DNA of 64,000 nt from Wyeomyia smithii (lineage: Eukaryota; Arthropoda; Insecta; Diptera; Culicidae), in contig NC_073695.1 of NCBI RefSeq assembly GCF_029784165.1, positions 88,791,902-88,855,901 of the forward strand, in the 5' to 3' direction. The position numbers and the translations under genes were made by a program. Below, one piece after another: positions 48,601-58,283 of this stretch (the first letter of the stretch is position 1; every line of letters starts with the position of its first letter). Under the pieces are notes generated by a model that did not search any database, was not told the DNA's origin, and saw nothing but the letters and a program-made list of their open reading frames with translations.

Positions 48601-48842
48601 CTCGTGCTTTACTGTACTTCGGCGAAAGTGAAGTTTGCTTCAGGATTAGTGATAAAAAATGAGGTTTTCAAAAACAATAAAAAATATGGTCTATTTTATT
48701 ATCATCGGATTTTATTATTTAAATTAATGGCAAAAAGAAAACAAAGCTATGATTTCAAAGGAAATATTAGGGTGCTTAAAGGTTTCTCTATCTAAACACT
48801 TTCTTTTGTTACCTTACAGGAAATCAATTATGAATTCAGATA

Positions 48843-49138
48843 CAGTCAGGTTTTTTTAAACGCGGGGGAAACGTACCTCTAAAAAAAAACCGCGTAAGAA
48901 AAAACCGCGGTAATTCGAAAATCCGTGTAAAAAAACCGCGCTAATTCAAAAATCCGCGTAAAAAAACCGCGTTAATTCAAAAATCCGCGTAAAAAAAAAC
49001 ACGTTGTTTTTAAAATCCGCGTAAAGTAGTCCAGCAAGAAGGGCTTTAGAAAAAAACCGCGTTAATTTAAAAATCCGCGTAAAAAAAACCTCGTAAAAAA
49101 ACCGCGTATAAAAAAAACGCGTAAAAAAAATCTGACTG
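48843..49138. mobile_element. Tc1/mariner MITE with internal CCGCG array
   Basis: Ends CAGTCAGGTTTTTTTAAACG and CGTAAAAAAAATCTGACTG, flanked by TA on both sides (48841-48842 and 49139-49140). The inside is a loose tandem array of AAAACCGCG, TAATTCAAAAATCCGCG and similar, about 33 bp per unit. A diverged relative is at 29978. Confidence 0.85.
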
Positions 49139-49156
49139 TACCCATGAATGTGCAGG

Positions 49157-49380
49157 TCAAAAGAAAAAATAAACCGGATGTAAGCTGTGAATTTCCGTTA
49201 GACAATTGCTGTGTGTGATTCTTTCATCCCTGAGCAATTTGCCCAAATCTTGGGTGTTTTTATGTAGGCCACAGCCTGATGTTGCCGGTTTTGGAGGTCC
49301 GAATCCATTTCTCGGACACCACCGAGAGTTTCCTGTGTTCCAAGGCGTTGGTAGTTTCGACTGCGGCACACAGCATATCT
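49157..49380 (-). pseudogene. Decayed coding remnant, probably transposon-borne
   Basis: On the minus strand one frame reads CAAVETTNALEHRKLSVVSE and then KWIRTSKTGNIRLWPT, followed by a stop. The next frame is open for another 25 residues, so there is a frameshift. The pattern VVE...LSVVS.KWI...LWP resembles the N-terminal segment of a protein type common in insect transposons, but I cannot name it firmly. It sits inside the 47847-50231 element. Confidence 0.35.
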
Positions 49381-50925
49381 ATTGACCGAAAAAGTTTTTA
49401 TTGATTTTGAACATTTATCATATTTTGTATATCTGCTTACCAGAATAAATTTTCAATAAACGTTTGGTAGGAAAATATTGCGTACACAACCTTTTTCAAT
49501 TACATTACCAACGAACTGCCGCAAAATCAAAACAAACTAGAGAAGACTTAAGTCCACATTGCGCTCTGCGTGTTCTTTTTCTGAACTTGAAGGTTCAGAA
49601 AAAGTTCCGCGTCAGCCTTTTCTGAACTTCCTAGTTTGCATGAGGTTCCGCCTGTACTTTCTCTGAACTTTCAAGCTGAAAGAGAGACCCGGTATGTTCC
49701 TAGCTATGAACGTGTAGGTAATGAAGAGAAATCAGCACATAGAGTAAAATCGATGCTGATCTCATATAGCGGGGACTGAGCAGTGGAGGCTTCAAAGAAG
49801 GAGGACTCGAGTTCGAAGCTTGTGTAGTAAGTTGCAAAAAAATTATGAAATTTAATAATAAATGAAGTCAGACATTATTCTTCTGATCTAAATTTCTACA
49901 GTAAATGATTATCATTGGATTGATGAAGCAACACGAATGATGAGTGATGGAATTGAAAAATTGCAAATTGATTTTTATTTTAAGTTTTTTGAAGTTTTCT
50001 TTTCAAGCTGAATAGCGCTCTGTTCAGCGACCTAACGGAACTTAATGTGAACTTTCTAGTTCGGTTTAGAAGCTGCTTTGCATGCTACTCGAAGTTTATT
50101 CAACAAATGCGAACTTGAAAGTACGGTTAGTTACTTAAAAATTGAGCTGAATAGAATGCTATTCATGATCGTTAGATTGGCTGATTAGTCTATAAAGTCT
50201 ACTTTTATCCGAACTTTTGGTTACTTGGGCAGTGTTTGCTCAATCTGTTTGAAAAATTAGAATAAAAAAACACAGACATATTTGCGTCTCACAAAAACGG
50301 GGAGGGGTCCAGAGGGATGACACCTTTACCAAAACTTAGAGCAACTATTCCCCTTGAATAAAAGTCCAAGTTTTCCCAAATCGGCCGTTCCAGTGTTGAG
50401 AACGAGCATTTTCAAAAAAACAAGTTCTGTCTCGGGTCATTACGGGTTAACGTACAAATTTACATGGTTTAAAACGATTCTGTATTGTGCACTATTAACG
50501 GTGTGAAATTGTATATGTTTTTCACTTTATGTGCTAGAAACCGTTATGTGCTTTCATTTGTATTAGTTGCAAATTTCATTTTTTGAAGTAGAATACTTCT
50601 CTTCCTGAGAGAAGTAGCTACATAGGGATGTGAAATGGAAATCTAAAACCGAAAAAAGTGAAAAATATGATTCATTTCAAATGCTAATAAATCGGTTAGT
50701 ATTCGATGGATTTCCTTCGTTCTTGTAGCAATAGATTGGAAAATCTTCTAAAATTCATCCCAAATGAATATAATTGTAATTTTATTATATAAGCTATTGT
50801 ACTATTGAAAATAGTCAAGCCTTGTCAAAACGAAAAATTTGACCTCTGATTGGTCGTTACATGATTGCGTCCCAAGCACGGTCGACAGAATCGTGTACCT
50901 TGCAATTTAATATATGGTATTTGGC

Positions 50926-50934
50926 CTATATAAG
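50926..50934 (+). promoter_or_regulatory. TATA box of module E3
   Basis: CTATATAAG in GGCCTATATAAGAGCCTG. The conserved sequence CTAGACAGCGACAACAGCAG follows about 35 bp downstream, where a transcript start would be expected. The same arrangement is seen in E2 and at 62768. Confidence 0.6.
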
Positions 50935-51314
50935 AGCCTGTTCCAGCCGAAGCCGCTCATAATAGTTCTAGACAGCGACAACAGCAGTCATCCTCCATTA
51001 GCAGCAGCAGTAGCAGTGTAGTGGATACCAGTGATAGCGGATAGCGGCCAGAGCTGTGGCATAGCAATGAATAGCGCACTAGTTGCAGCGGATCTCAGCA
51101 TCGATAGCAGTTGGGCCAGCTGATGTAGGACAGCGGATACCAATGGCAGCGTATAGCGGTCACAACTGTGGCATGGTTAAGGATAGCGTAGCAATTGCAG
51201 CGGGTATCAGCATCGATAGCAGCTGATGCAGTGAGGCACTTTAGTGGAACGTAATCTCTGTGCGATAGTGGGCACCAGTAAATGCATTCAATAGAAAGTT
51301 TTGACAACACGTGA

Positions 51315-51460
51315 GACCTCTGCCATGTTGAATGCCAACGCGAGCGATCGGGCGAGATTCTTGCCGTAGGTAAATAAACAGCCGTAAGTAGAGCAGTTCA
51401 TTACCCTACGGCAAAAATCTCGCCCGATCGCTCGCGTTGGCATTCAGCCTGGCAGAGGCC
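51315..51460. repeat. Long inverted-repeat hairpin hp3
   Basis: 146 bp. Arms share ATGCCAACGCGAGCGATCGG exactly, with ends GACCTCTGCCA and TGGCAGAGGCC. Flanked by TGA on both sides (51312-51314 and 51461-51463). Arms of about 60 bp with few mismatches. Homologous in plan and terminal sequence to hp2. Confidence 0.88.
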
Positions 51461-51467
51461 TGAGCTG

Positions 51468-51713
51468 CAGAGATGCCAGGTCATTTCTCCAAATGTCTTC
51501 ACGTACCAAAGACTGAAAAAGTTTCACCGGCAAATCAAAACCTGACGAACAAAAAAAAGGTCACCCCTCTACAAAATGCGGGTCATATAACATATTTCCT
51601 TTAATCTTCACATACTTTTGAATGTCTTCCATTTGTTTTCACAAACAAAAATGTCTTCCCCGCAGGGTAAATGTCTTCCATTTGAAGACATGTCTTCCAA
51701 TCTGGCATCGCTG
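51468..51713. mobile_element. Small hAT MITE (GATGCCAG family), complete
   Basis: Ends CAGAGATGCCAGG and CCAATCTGGCATCGCTG, with the 8-bp target duplication CTGAGCTG (51460-51467 and 51714-51721). Interior AAATGTCTTCC repeats. It inserted exactly at the edge of hairpin hp3, so its duplication overlaps the last base of hp3 and its TGA flank. Confidence 0.9.
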
Positions 51714-52208
51714 CTGAGCTGTCTAGTTTCAAATGTTAAATCAGCTCTTCACTGTTTATTTTATCACAAGGAATATTTTATTCGCACTGTCAGTGATAAC
51801 GCCAAGATGTGATCGGTATCTTATCCGATATTGAATTGAACAACAAATTGTTCTTTTCAGGATGAAATAAAAACCTAATGATTGAAGAGTTAATGTTTTC
51901 TCTTGAGTTAATTTACATTCTTAAATTTGCAAAAGTTATAAATTTTATTTTATCCCCGTGTCTCAGAGCGTACTGAATTATCTTTTCCTTCAGTCATGAG
52001 CACGACATCCGAAAAAGTTTCATTATCTCAAAATTTAAAAATTGTCAAGCCCCAACCATGACAAGCAAGCTACTATATTTTTGAAAATGGTCAATTCTGT
52101 TGAAGCGCAAAATTCGATTGATCTGATTAGTCAACGTTTATTTACTAGAAAAAATGACTGACACGCAAGCAGCCGGGTTATCTTTCTTTTAAAAGTATTC
52201 TACTTCAA

Positions 52209-53286
52209 ACATGCGGTCGTGGCTTTGCACACAACCCTCCTGTGATTTTTTTGGTACTGTGATATAGATCAATAGACAGTCAGCACTAGGCGAAATTTCC
52301 ACTCAGTTTCGAAGAAAACTTGAGTAGGATAACATAACGTTGAAAACTGTTAAATACTGAGAGAGGAGTTTTGTGAAATAGGAATGCAATTCTTTTGAAG
52401 CTATTTAAATATATTTTATTTCAGATAACAGTTTGAGTAAATTTTTTGTTTTATTATGCCCACATTTGGCATAACTTTTGTGTATTTTTTAAAATTAATA
52501 CTAATAGTGAATCTCGCAAACGAGTACGAGTTCGCTTCGTCCCGCCAAGAATAACTCAAAGCTTAGGCGAAGCTTAAACTAACGTTTTCACCATCGCAAC
52601 GTGTATTGCACGGACAATGCAAACATTTAGGCGTTTGCTGCATAAAATTCAAATGGATGTCGCACTATGATGTTAAAACTAATAGGGTAAACCGTTTGAT
52701 GCTGAACGCTTACGTATTCAATCCATCGGGCAATGCAATGTTTCTCAAGTAGCACAGAATCTATCACCAGTAGCATTTGAAATTAACCATTCAAATAGAA
52801 TGCACATGAATTAGAACCAAAACCTTGAGTATTTTTATGCAACGCTTGATTAATCTTCACTCTCCTGTATGAAAGCAGAGTGTTTATAAGCTCCATTTTT
52901 GTACTGGGCGTTGATGTTAGAATTAGAATCGTGTACGGACTAAAATTTCAAAGTATTAAAGCTGTTTGAATATAACTGAAACACTCGACAGCAGGAATAA
53001 GACTGTGCCAGTGGGGGTGCTATCCAACCGTGACTTGTCTGCCATTTCTTTCGGGTCAGAAGACTAGTCTTCCTTGATTAAGTATTCGAGGAGACTTATT
53101 CAAGAAAATTTGGTCTTGTGAGCGCCATGAGTTGGCTGACAAATGATGGGTTTGTATATGGCTCAATCTCACCACGGCTTACGGTACTTTCAAAATTTTG
53201 AAAGCGTAAAAAAATTGGTTTCGACATATAAAATTTAATATTGGATTTCAATAAAGTCCAGTCCGTTATACAGAAGTTGCACCGAC
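52209..53286. other. Intergenic, nothing recognised beyond a repeat edge
   Basis: 52209-52255 is the conserved flank of the module family (TGCGGTCGTGGCTTTGC, CCTCCTGTGATTTTT). The rest is AT-rich without frames that I recognise. Confidence 0.45.
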
Positions 53287-55656
53287 AAAAATAGTAGGAG
53301 GGGGGTATCCAAAACACGACCGCACAGTTGACGTAGGACTACAATAATTTTATATTTTTATTTTGAAGCTATGTTTGGTTCGAGCTCGTTTTACTCTTGT
53401 AGTTTGCTTGATTTATTTTAACCAATTTAAGCTCAAGATCTTCCAAAAGAAAGGTATTTTGGTTCGGGTGGTAATATCAAGTATAAGTCGTCAGCCCAAA
53501 TTCATCAAGCGACACCTCAAACGACTTGGAACTAAAACTAGTTCATTGGTGGCCATTTCTACTGTTGAGGTCGTCTTTGACCACCTGAAAAATCAAAAAA
53601 GTCATGAAAAAAGAACCGTTCATTTTTGGCATGGTTCGATTTTGGCAACAGAAAAAATTCTGGCGTTTTGCCAAAATCGAACGGGGTCTGTATTTTGATT
53701 ATTTCTTTGCAGCACTTTATCTTAGAAGTATAAGTATTCTCTTTCACATTCACAATGGTCCAGAAACCAAATTTAGGGGGAAATTTGGGTGTAGAGCTCT
53801 ATAGCAGTGTTTTAGAGAAAAACTTTTTTTCTACAAAGTTACTTAAAATTATGGGAGCTATAAATCTGTAGAACAAGGTTTTCTATCTCAAAAAATAAAA
53901 AGTTAGATACTTGATAGCATCGACAATTTTGGTCACTCTTTTTTCAATAAGCGCTTTATCATATGTAACAACTTTGTAGAAGAAAGTTTTTCTCTAAAAT
54001 ATTGCTATAGAGCTCTAGACCCAAATTTCCTCCTAAATTTCCTGTTCCTGTTCCTGGACCATTGATGAATACCTTTCATTCTAATACAGCAAATTTTCTT
54101 TAATACGCGAGAAGGCAACCTTCTATAAAATATTTAATTGAGTACGATTTAGTAGAAATTAAACTTCTTTCTATATCTATTTGTCGTGTTGAAGTTGGCT
54201 CACTCACCGATCACAAAGCGGCAAAGATGTCACATAATTTTTTTTCTTGCAGTTACAAGCTCGAGGAAAAAATATCGATAACGAATCACAGTTTTAGTAG
54301 AAAATGTATATTCACAGAAAATTTGAAAATTGTATAGAATTTTATGAACATGTTAACATTCAATTCAAGTCACTTTAAACATTTTATCAGTATACAGAAT
54401 CAATCAGAAAAAATTTGATCAGTTTCAAGATACCAAAGAACAACGAAGATACCATATTTGAAAGTTATATGTCTGTTATTTCCGAAAATAAAATGGGCTA
54501 GAGTGATGCACATCATTAGCCTCAGCAATTATTGTTTGCATAGCGTTGTTCAATTACAAGTAATGTTATGTAAAGTAATATTTTCTTGCAAATGCTATTT
54601 CAAAAAAGTTTTCAATTGAAAAATACAAATACTAATATACCTATACCGCCACTGAGGGATGCAACTAGTTTTGTCATATTGGACTAAATTAATTTAGCTA
54701 GTTAAATATAATCATCAGTTCAGCTCGTTTAATTACCTATTTAAAGATCTGTACGGAGCATTTTTGTTTTCTATTGTCTTTTAAATACCCTATAATTAGT
54801 TATTCAAATAAATCTGAAAAAAGCAGAGTGTATAGTTCAAAAATAAACAACGCATTTTGTTGTCCCCGGCGGCGCAGTGTATTTTGCGGCACCCGAAAAA
54901 TCATGTTGAATTCTGATATTTGCTGCTATACGAAACAAGAAGAAGAAGACAATTCAAACGGCAATTCGATTGTGTTCCACGCCCCGCTGTGCATCAACAG
55001 TGGCAATGTAGTTTCACTTGGCTTGACTGACCAAAAATGAATATCGAGTTTTTCTGCACTGATAGACGACGAGTAACCAGCGCTCTGTTCATACATTGCT
55101 CGGTGCAGTACTGTTGCCTGTGCCATCATATTCTCCTTCAAGACATCAGTTTTATTAACATTAACATATTTATTACCAGCAGAACGTAATACTGTCTGAT
55201 AGTGGAGGTGGTTACGAACCTTCCGAAAAAGCTTCACTTTCAAGACATCAAAATAGTCTAGGCTCATGGAGGCTAACATTAGTCGACCTATTGGGACGGG
55301 AAGATTTTGTCAATTTTTTTTGCCACTGCTATACAGGATATCACCGCAGGCAGATGGTGTCTATTCATGAAGTCTGTGCCAGGCGTGCTCGCATATCATT
55401 GGTACATTGTTGGTGAAAATTCGACCTTGAAACTTTTATTCAATTTTCACTGTTTAACAATGAAGTGATAATGAAAATTGAAAAATCACAAAATTGTCCA
55501 TCATTTTATCAATCCAACGACATATTGATTATTGTGATCCATCATGTGGTTACATCAGTATAACCGTTTGAAATCTTTCATTCCGACGATACATCTTGGT
55601 TTTAGTTTTCGCGGAATGTATCTCAATATAGTGCGGTTAGACGTAGTCCTACGTCA
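53287..55656. mobile_element. Unclassified transposon with GACGTAGGACTAC ends (copy 2, inverted)
   Basis: Near-identical to 677-3036, in the opposite orientation. The GTTGACGTAGGACTAC palindrome is at 53327-53342 and the other end ACGTAGTCCTACGTCA at 55641-55656. A foldback MITE is at the equivalent site (53753-54064). A 111-aa frame at 53363-53698 and its partner in copy 1 (2626-2865) keep the same sequence, but I recognise no domain. A short CCTGTT duplication at 54040-54055 is special to this copy. Confidence 0.75.
53753..54064. mobile_element. Foldback MITE in transposon copy 2
   Basis: Counterpart of 2268-2571, with ends CAATGGTCCAG and CTGGACCATTG and ~90-bp inverted arms. It sits at the same position within the host element. 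Confidence 0.8.
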
Positions 55657-55981
55657 AAAGACTAGTTACTTATGATAACATATATTCATTCATCATTCTG
55701 GAGAAGAAACTATTGCCCCAAATATCAGTTTTAGCCATTGAACGCAATCGATTTTTTAATTGGACAATCCTAGCCTGTTTCATTTCTGTTCAATTAGACT
55801 CTGAATGACTGCTGTTTCAAGAAATTAGGAACAATTCTATAAAACTTTCTAACTGAAATTCACAGTTTTCTTCAACAATTAAGTTCGGTAATTATTGGTG
55901 CTACACAATAATATATTCGCTGTTACTGATATTGTTTTAAAGACAAGGATTAACACAGAAGGTTTCGTCTACTACCCAAAA

Positions 55982-57895
55982 TCATATGTCACATGTTTTG
56001 TTGAAACAGTCCAGCTCCGATTTATACTTAGCTGGCTTCTCAACACCAATTTGATTTCCATCCTCATCTACGCAGTAACACTGTCCTCTACGGCATGCCA
56101 GTGACTTGTAGTTTCCGTTAGGGCAACAGTCTGGAACCTCTAGACTGTTGCTTTCCAACAACATCTTTCGGGCCCTTGCACATTCTGAAAACGATTGAGT
56201 GGGTTTATAACTTTTCACACAAGCTAAGTAAACTACTCTTACTGCAATTCATACTGGCAGCCTCCGCTGTTCCCTTTTCTAGGATAAATGGTTCTATAAC
56301 TGTTCCATCTTTATTGGCGCAGTATTTGCTGTAACAGAAATAATTTAATGATTTCCAATTCCAAAATGAAATCAGCTTACTGGGTATCATTCGTTTGTAT
56401 TTTGTTGTACCATCCATCCGGTTGGCAGATATCAGCATCAAATTCCAGCACATTAAATCCCAACTGCTCGTACTGACGAATCTCATGCATTTGTGATAAC
56501 TTGACCAACTCACACTCCCGTAGATAAGTGGTATTCTCATGAAGTCGTTTGCTAACTAGAATAATGAATAACTAAATCAGTTCTACAATTACGTCGTTAC
56601 CAGCAAACAGAATGATTACAGCAGGGAAGTCCAGCTAATCCGCGGGTGATGTTTTTCCTATCCGAAGTTGGTTCACCGCTGTGCATATCGACGCAGGTGC
56701 AGATGTCATCGACGCACTGCAGCTGATCGAACGAACCTTTCGAGTCGCAGCGCGAAGTAAAAATTGGATAGCGTGAGCTCAGTAGCTTCTGGGCTTTTGC
56801 TGCCAGACGGGCACATTCTTCAAACAAACAAAAAAGACAAAAGTCAACGAGCAATGTCTTTCTTATAAGTTTGACTTAATACTGTACCACATCTCATAGA
56901 AATCTGGATGTTGGCAGTATGCACTGCTTCTCCGAAAATTCTATTACCGTCTTCGTCTACGCAGTAACAGCTGTGGATTCATGAGTATTCGAAATATAAA
57001 TAACTTGTCTTAGGAAACATGAATAAGATATACAAATGGCATGAATATATCTAATAAGTTTAAACTTGCTGCCTTGGAGAGTACGAGCAGAGCATCTACC
57101 AATTGGAGGCTGTCTATAACATAAACCTAACATAGAACTGCTTTAAAAATCCAAATAAAGCTCTTAATGTTGTTACTTCTTAAGAACAACGCTAATTCTG
57201 AGTCAGGCAAAAAAACTTCTGGGATTATCCACGAACCCATTCAGTTTTTGTATGTATCCTGAAACTGAAACTTCAATATAAACTCACGTTTGTCCAGGTA
57301 TACAAACGACCGGCGCAAAATTTCCATCCGCGTCACAGGCTGGCCTCTGCATCAAATTTCCGATAGTTCCATCCTCCCTACTCTGATCAAAGTTCTTTTG
57401 CTGAGTATAGCATTTACTAGACTCGTGCACTGAACAACATTTTTATTAAACATGGCATAGGAAAATTTAAAAAAAACTTACTCGGTTGACACGTCGGATG
57501 TTCCTCTCCCTCGACAACCATACAATAGAGTCCCGGTCCACAGATCCCCGTCGGAACGGGGGACCCCAAACCACCGACAGAACAATCATCACCCAGCTTT
57601 AAATTCTCAATGCACGTTTGACAGCAGGAACATGGACTTATCGAGGGTAAAATTATTCCATTGTGGGTTGAATTCTGCACCAGACAAGAGAGCTTCAATG
57701 TTTCACACTCTGAATTTTCACGGTACGCCTGCAATCGATAAACACATTTTAAGATTCCACTTCCCTAAAGTTACACTTTCTTACGTCGCAGAAATCGTCA
57801 GTGCAGATGTAGTTATTAGGAATTCCCATCTGGGCGGATATCCGCAATATCAAAACACAGCACGCAGCGGCTGTCACAACCCAAAAGTGTGTCAT
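55982..57895 (-). CDS. Secreted protein with IGFBP-like domain and four thyroglobulin type-1 domains, 419 aa
   Basis: Exons: 57895-57785, 57728-57482, 57429-57288, 56970-56888, 56817-56601, 56551-56381, 56328-56243 and 56184-55982. All are GT-AG and all phases agree. Residues 1-22 form a signal peptide. Residues 30-118 are Cys-rich (CCQTCIENLKLGDDC, CGPGLYC), like the N-terminal domain of IGF-binding proteins. Four thyroglobulin type-1 repeats follow at about 125-194, 196-262, 280-352 and 354-412. Their core motifs are CYCVDEDG (168-175), CTCVD (234-238), a degenerate YCANKDG (326-332) and CYCVDEDG (388-395). Such repeats can inhibit cysteine cathepsins (thyropins) or act in extracellular matrix; the actual role here is inferred, not shown. 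An out-of-frame ATG (57905-57903) starts an uORF overlapping the start codon. Its 5' end faces the 3' end of the transporter gene. Confidence 0.87.
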
Positions 57896-58031
57896 CGGAT
57901 AGCATTCAATTATCAAACACAATCACTGAAAGATTTATTCGTCAATCCGATGCAACTGTCGATGACTGAAATATCAATCGGACAATAAATCACCTGTCTA
58001 ACTCAAATAATTGGTGTTCGATGGGTATTTT

Positions 58032-58064
58032 CTTATCAGTTATCGGTACTGATAAGACAGATAA
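58032..58064. promoter_or_regulatory. GATA-motif cluster upstream of the thyroglobulin-domain gene
   Basis: Four GATA core motifs lie within 33 bp: TTATCAG (58033), TTATCGG (58040), CTGATAAG (58049-58056) and GATAAC (58060). The first and third form an 8-bp inverted pair CTTATCAG...CTGATAAG. It lies about 140-170 bp upstream of the ATG of the minus-strand secreted gene. Insect GATA factors control gut, fat-body and hemocyte genes, so tissue-specific control of this gene is a reasonable inference. Confidence 0.45.
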
Positions 58065-58283
58065 CAATTACTGAAGGTAGCTAATGACTGTGATAACGTT
58101 GAAGTTTTTCAGTGTCTTTTAGTTCGTGTCAGACCTGTGTTTAGTCTGAAGAAACTATTGTTTGAAAAAAGTGTAGACTAAATCAGTCACTCGAGCTCAA
58201 ATGAATCATACACCATTTTTTAAATAAATATCATTACATTTTTTCTTATTTTATGACTTAACATTATAAATAACAACAAAAAG

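Larger units (their letters stand above)
47847..50231. mobile_element. Large non-autonomous transposon, AAGTTC-rich
   Basis: Inverted ends CCCAAGCAACCAGAAGTTCG (from 47847) and CGAACTTTTGGTTACTTGGG (to ~50230). The subterminal sequence on both sides is dense in GAACTT/AAGTTC, and 48000-48600 is a 129-bp tandem array of it. A Tc1/mariner MITE (48843-49138) is inserted. A decayed coding piece on the minus strand at 49157-49380 may be what remains of its protein. I cannot name the superfamily. Confidence 0.7.
50583..52208 (+). mobile_element. Promoter/hairpin module E3
   Basis: Plus orientation. Start TTGAAGTAGAATACTTCTC; the inverted CCAAT box in GACCTCTGATTGGTCG is at 50842-50857 and the TATA box CTATATAAG at 50926-50934. 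CCACAACTGTGG-type short repeats lie at 51030-51200, hairpin hp3 at 51315-51460, a hAT MITE at 51468-51713, and the closing end AGTATTCTACTTCAA at 52194-52208. The sequence after the end (ATGCGGTCGTGGCTTTGCAC) matches that outside E1 and the 677-3036 family. No protein is evident. Confidence 0.65.

Noticed and set aside
48000..49138. CRISPR-like array
   Set aside because: Repeats are contiguous tandem units without unique spacers, inside transposons of a eukaryotic genome.
57632..57988. 118-aa plus-strand frame, and plus frames at 58333-58693 and 38745-38984
   Set aside because: They are shadows of minus-strand exons with strong domain and splice evidence.
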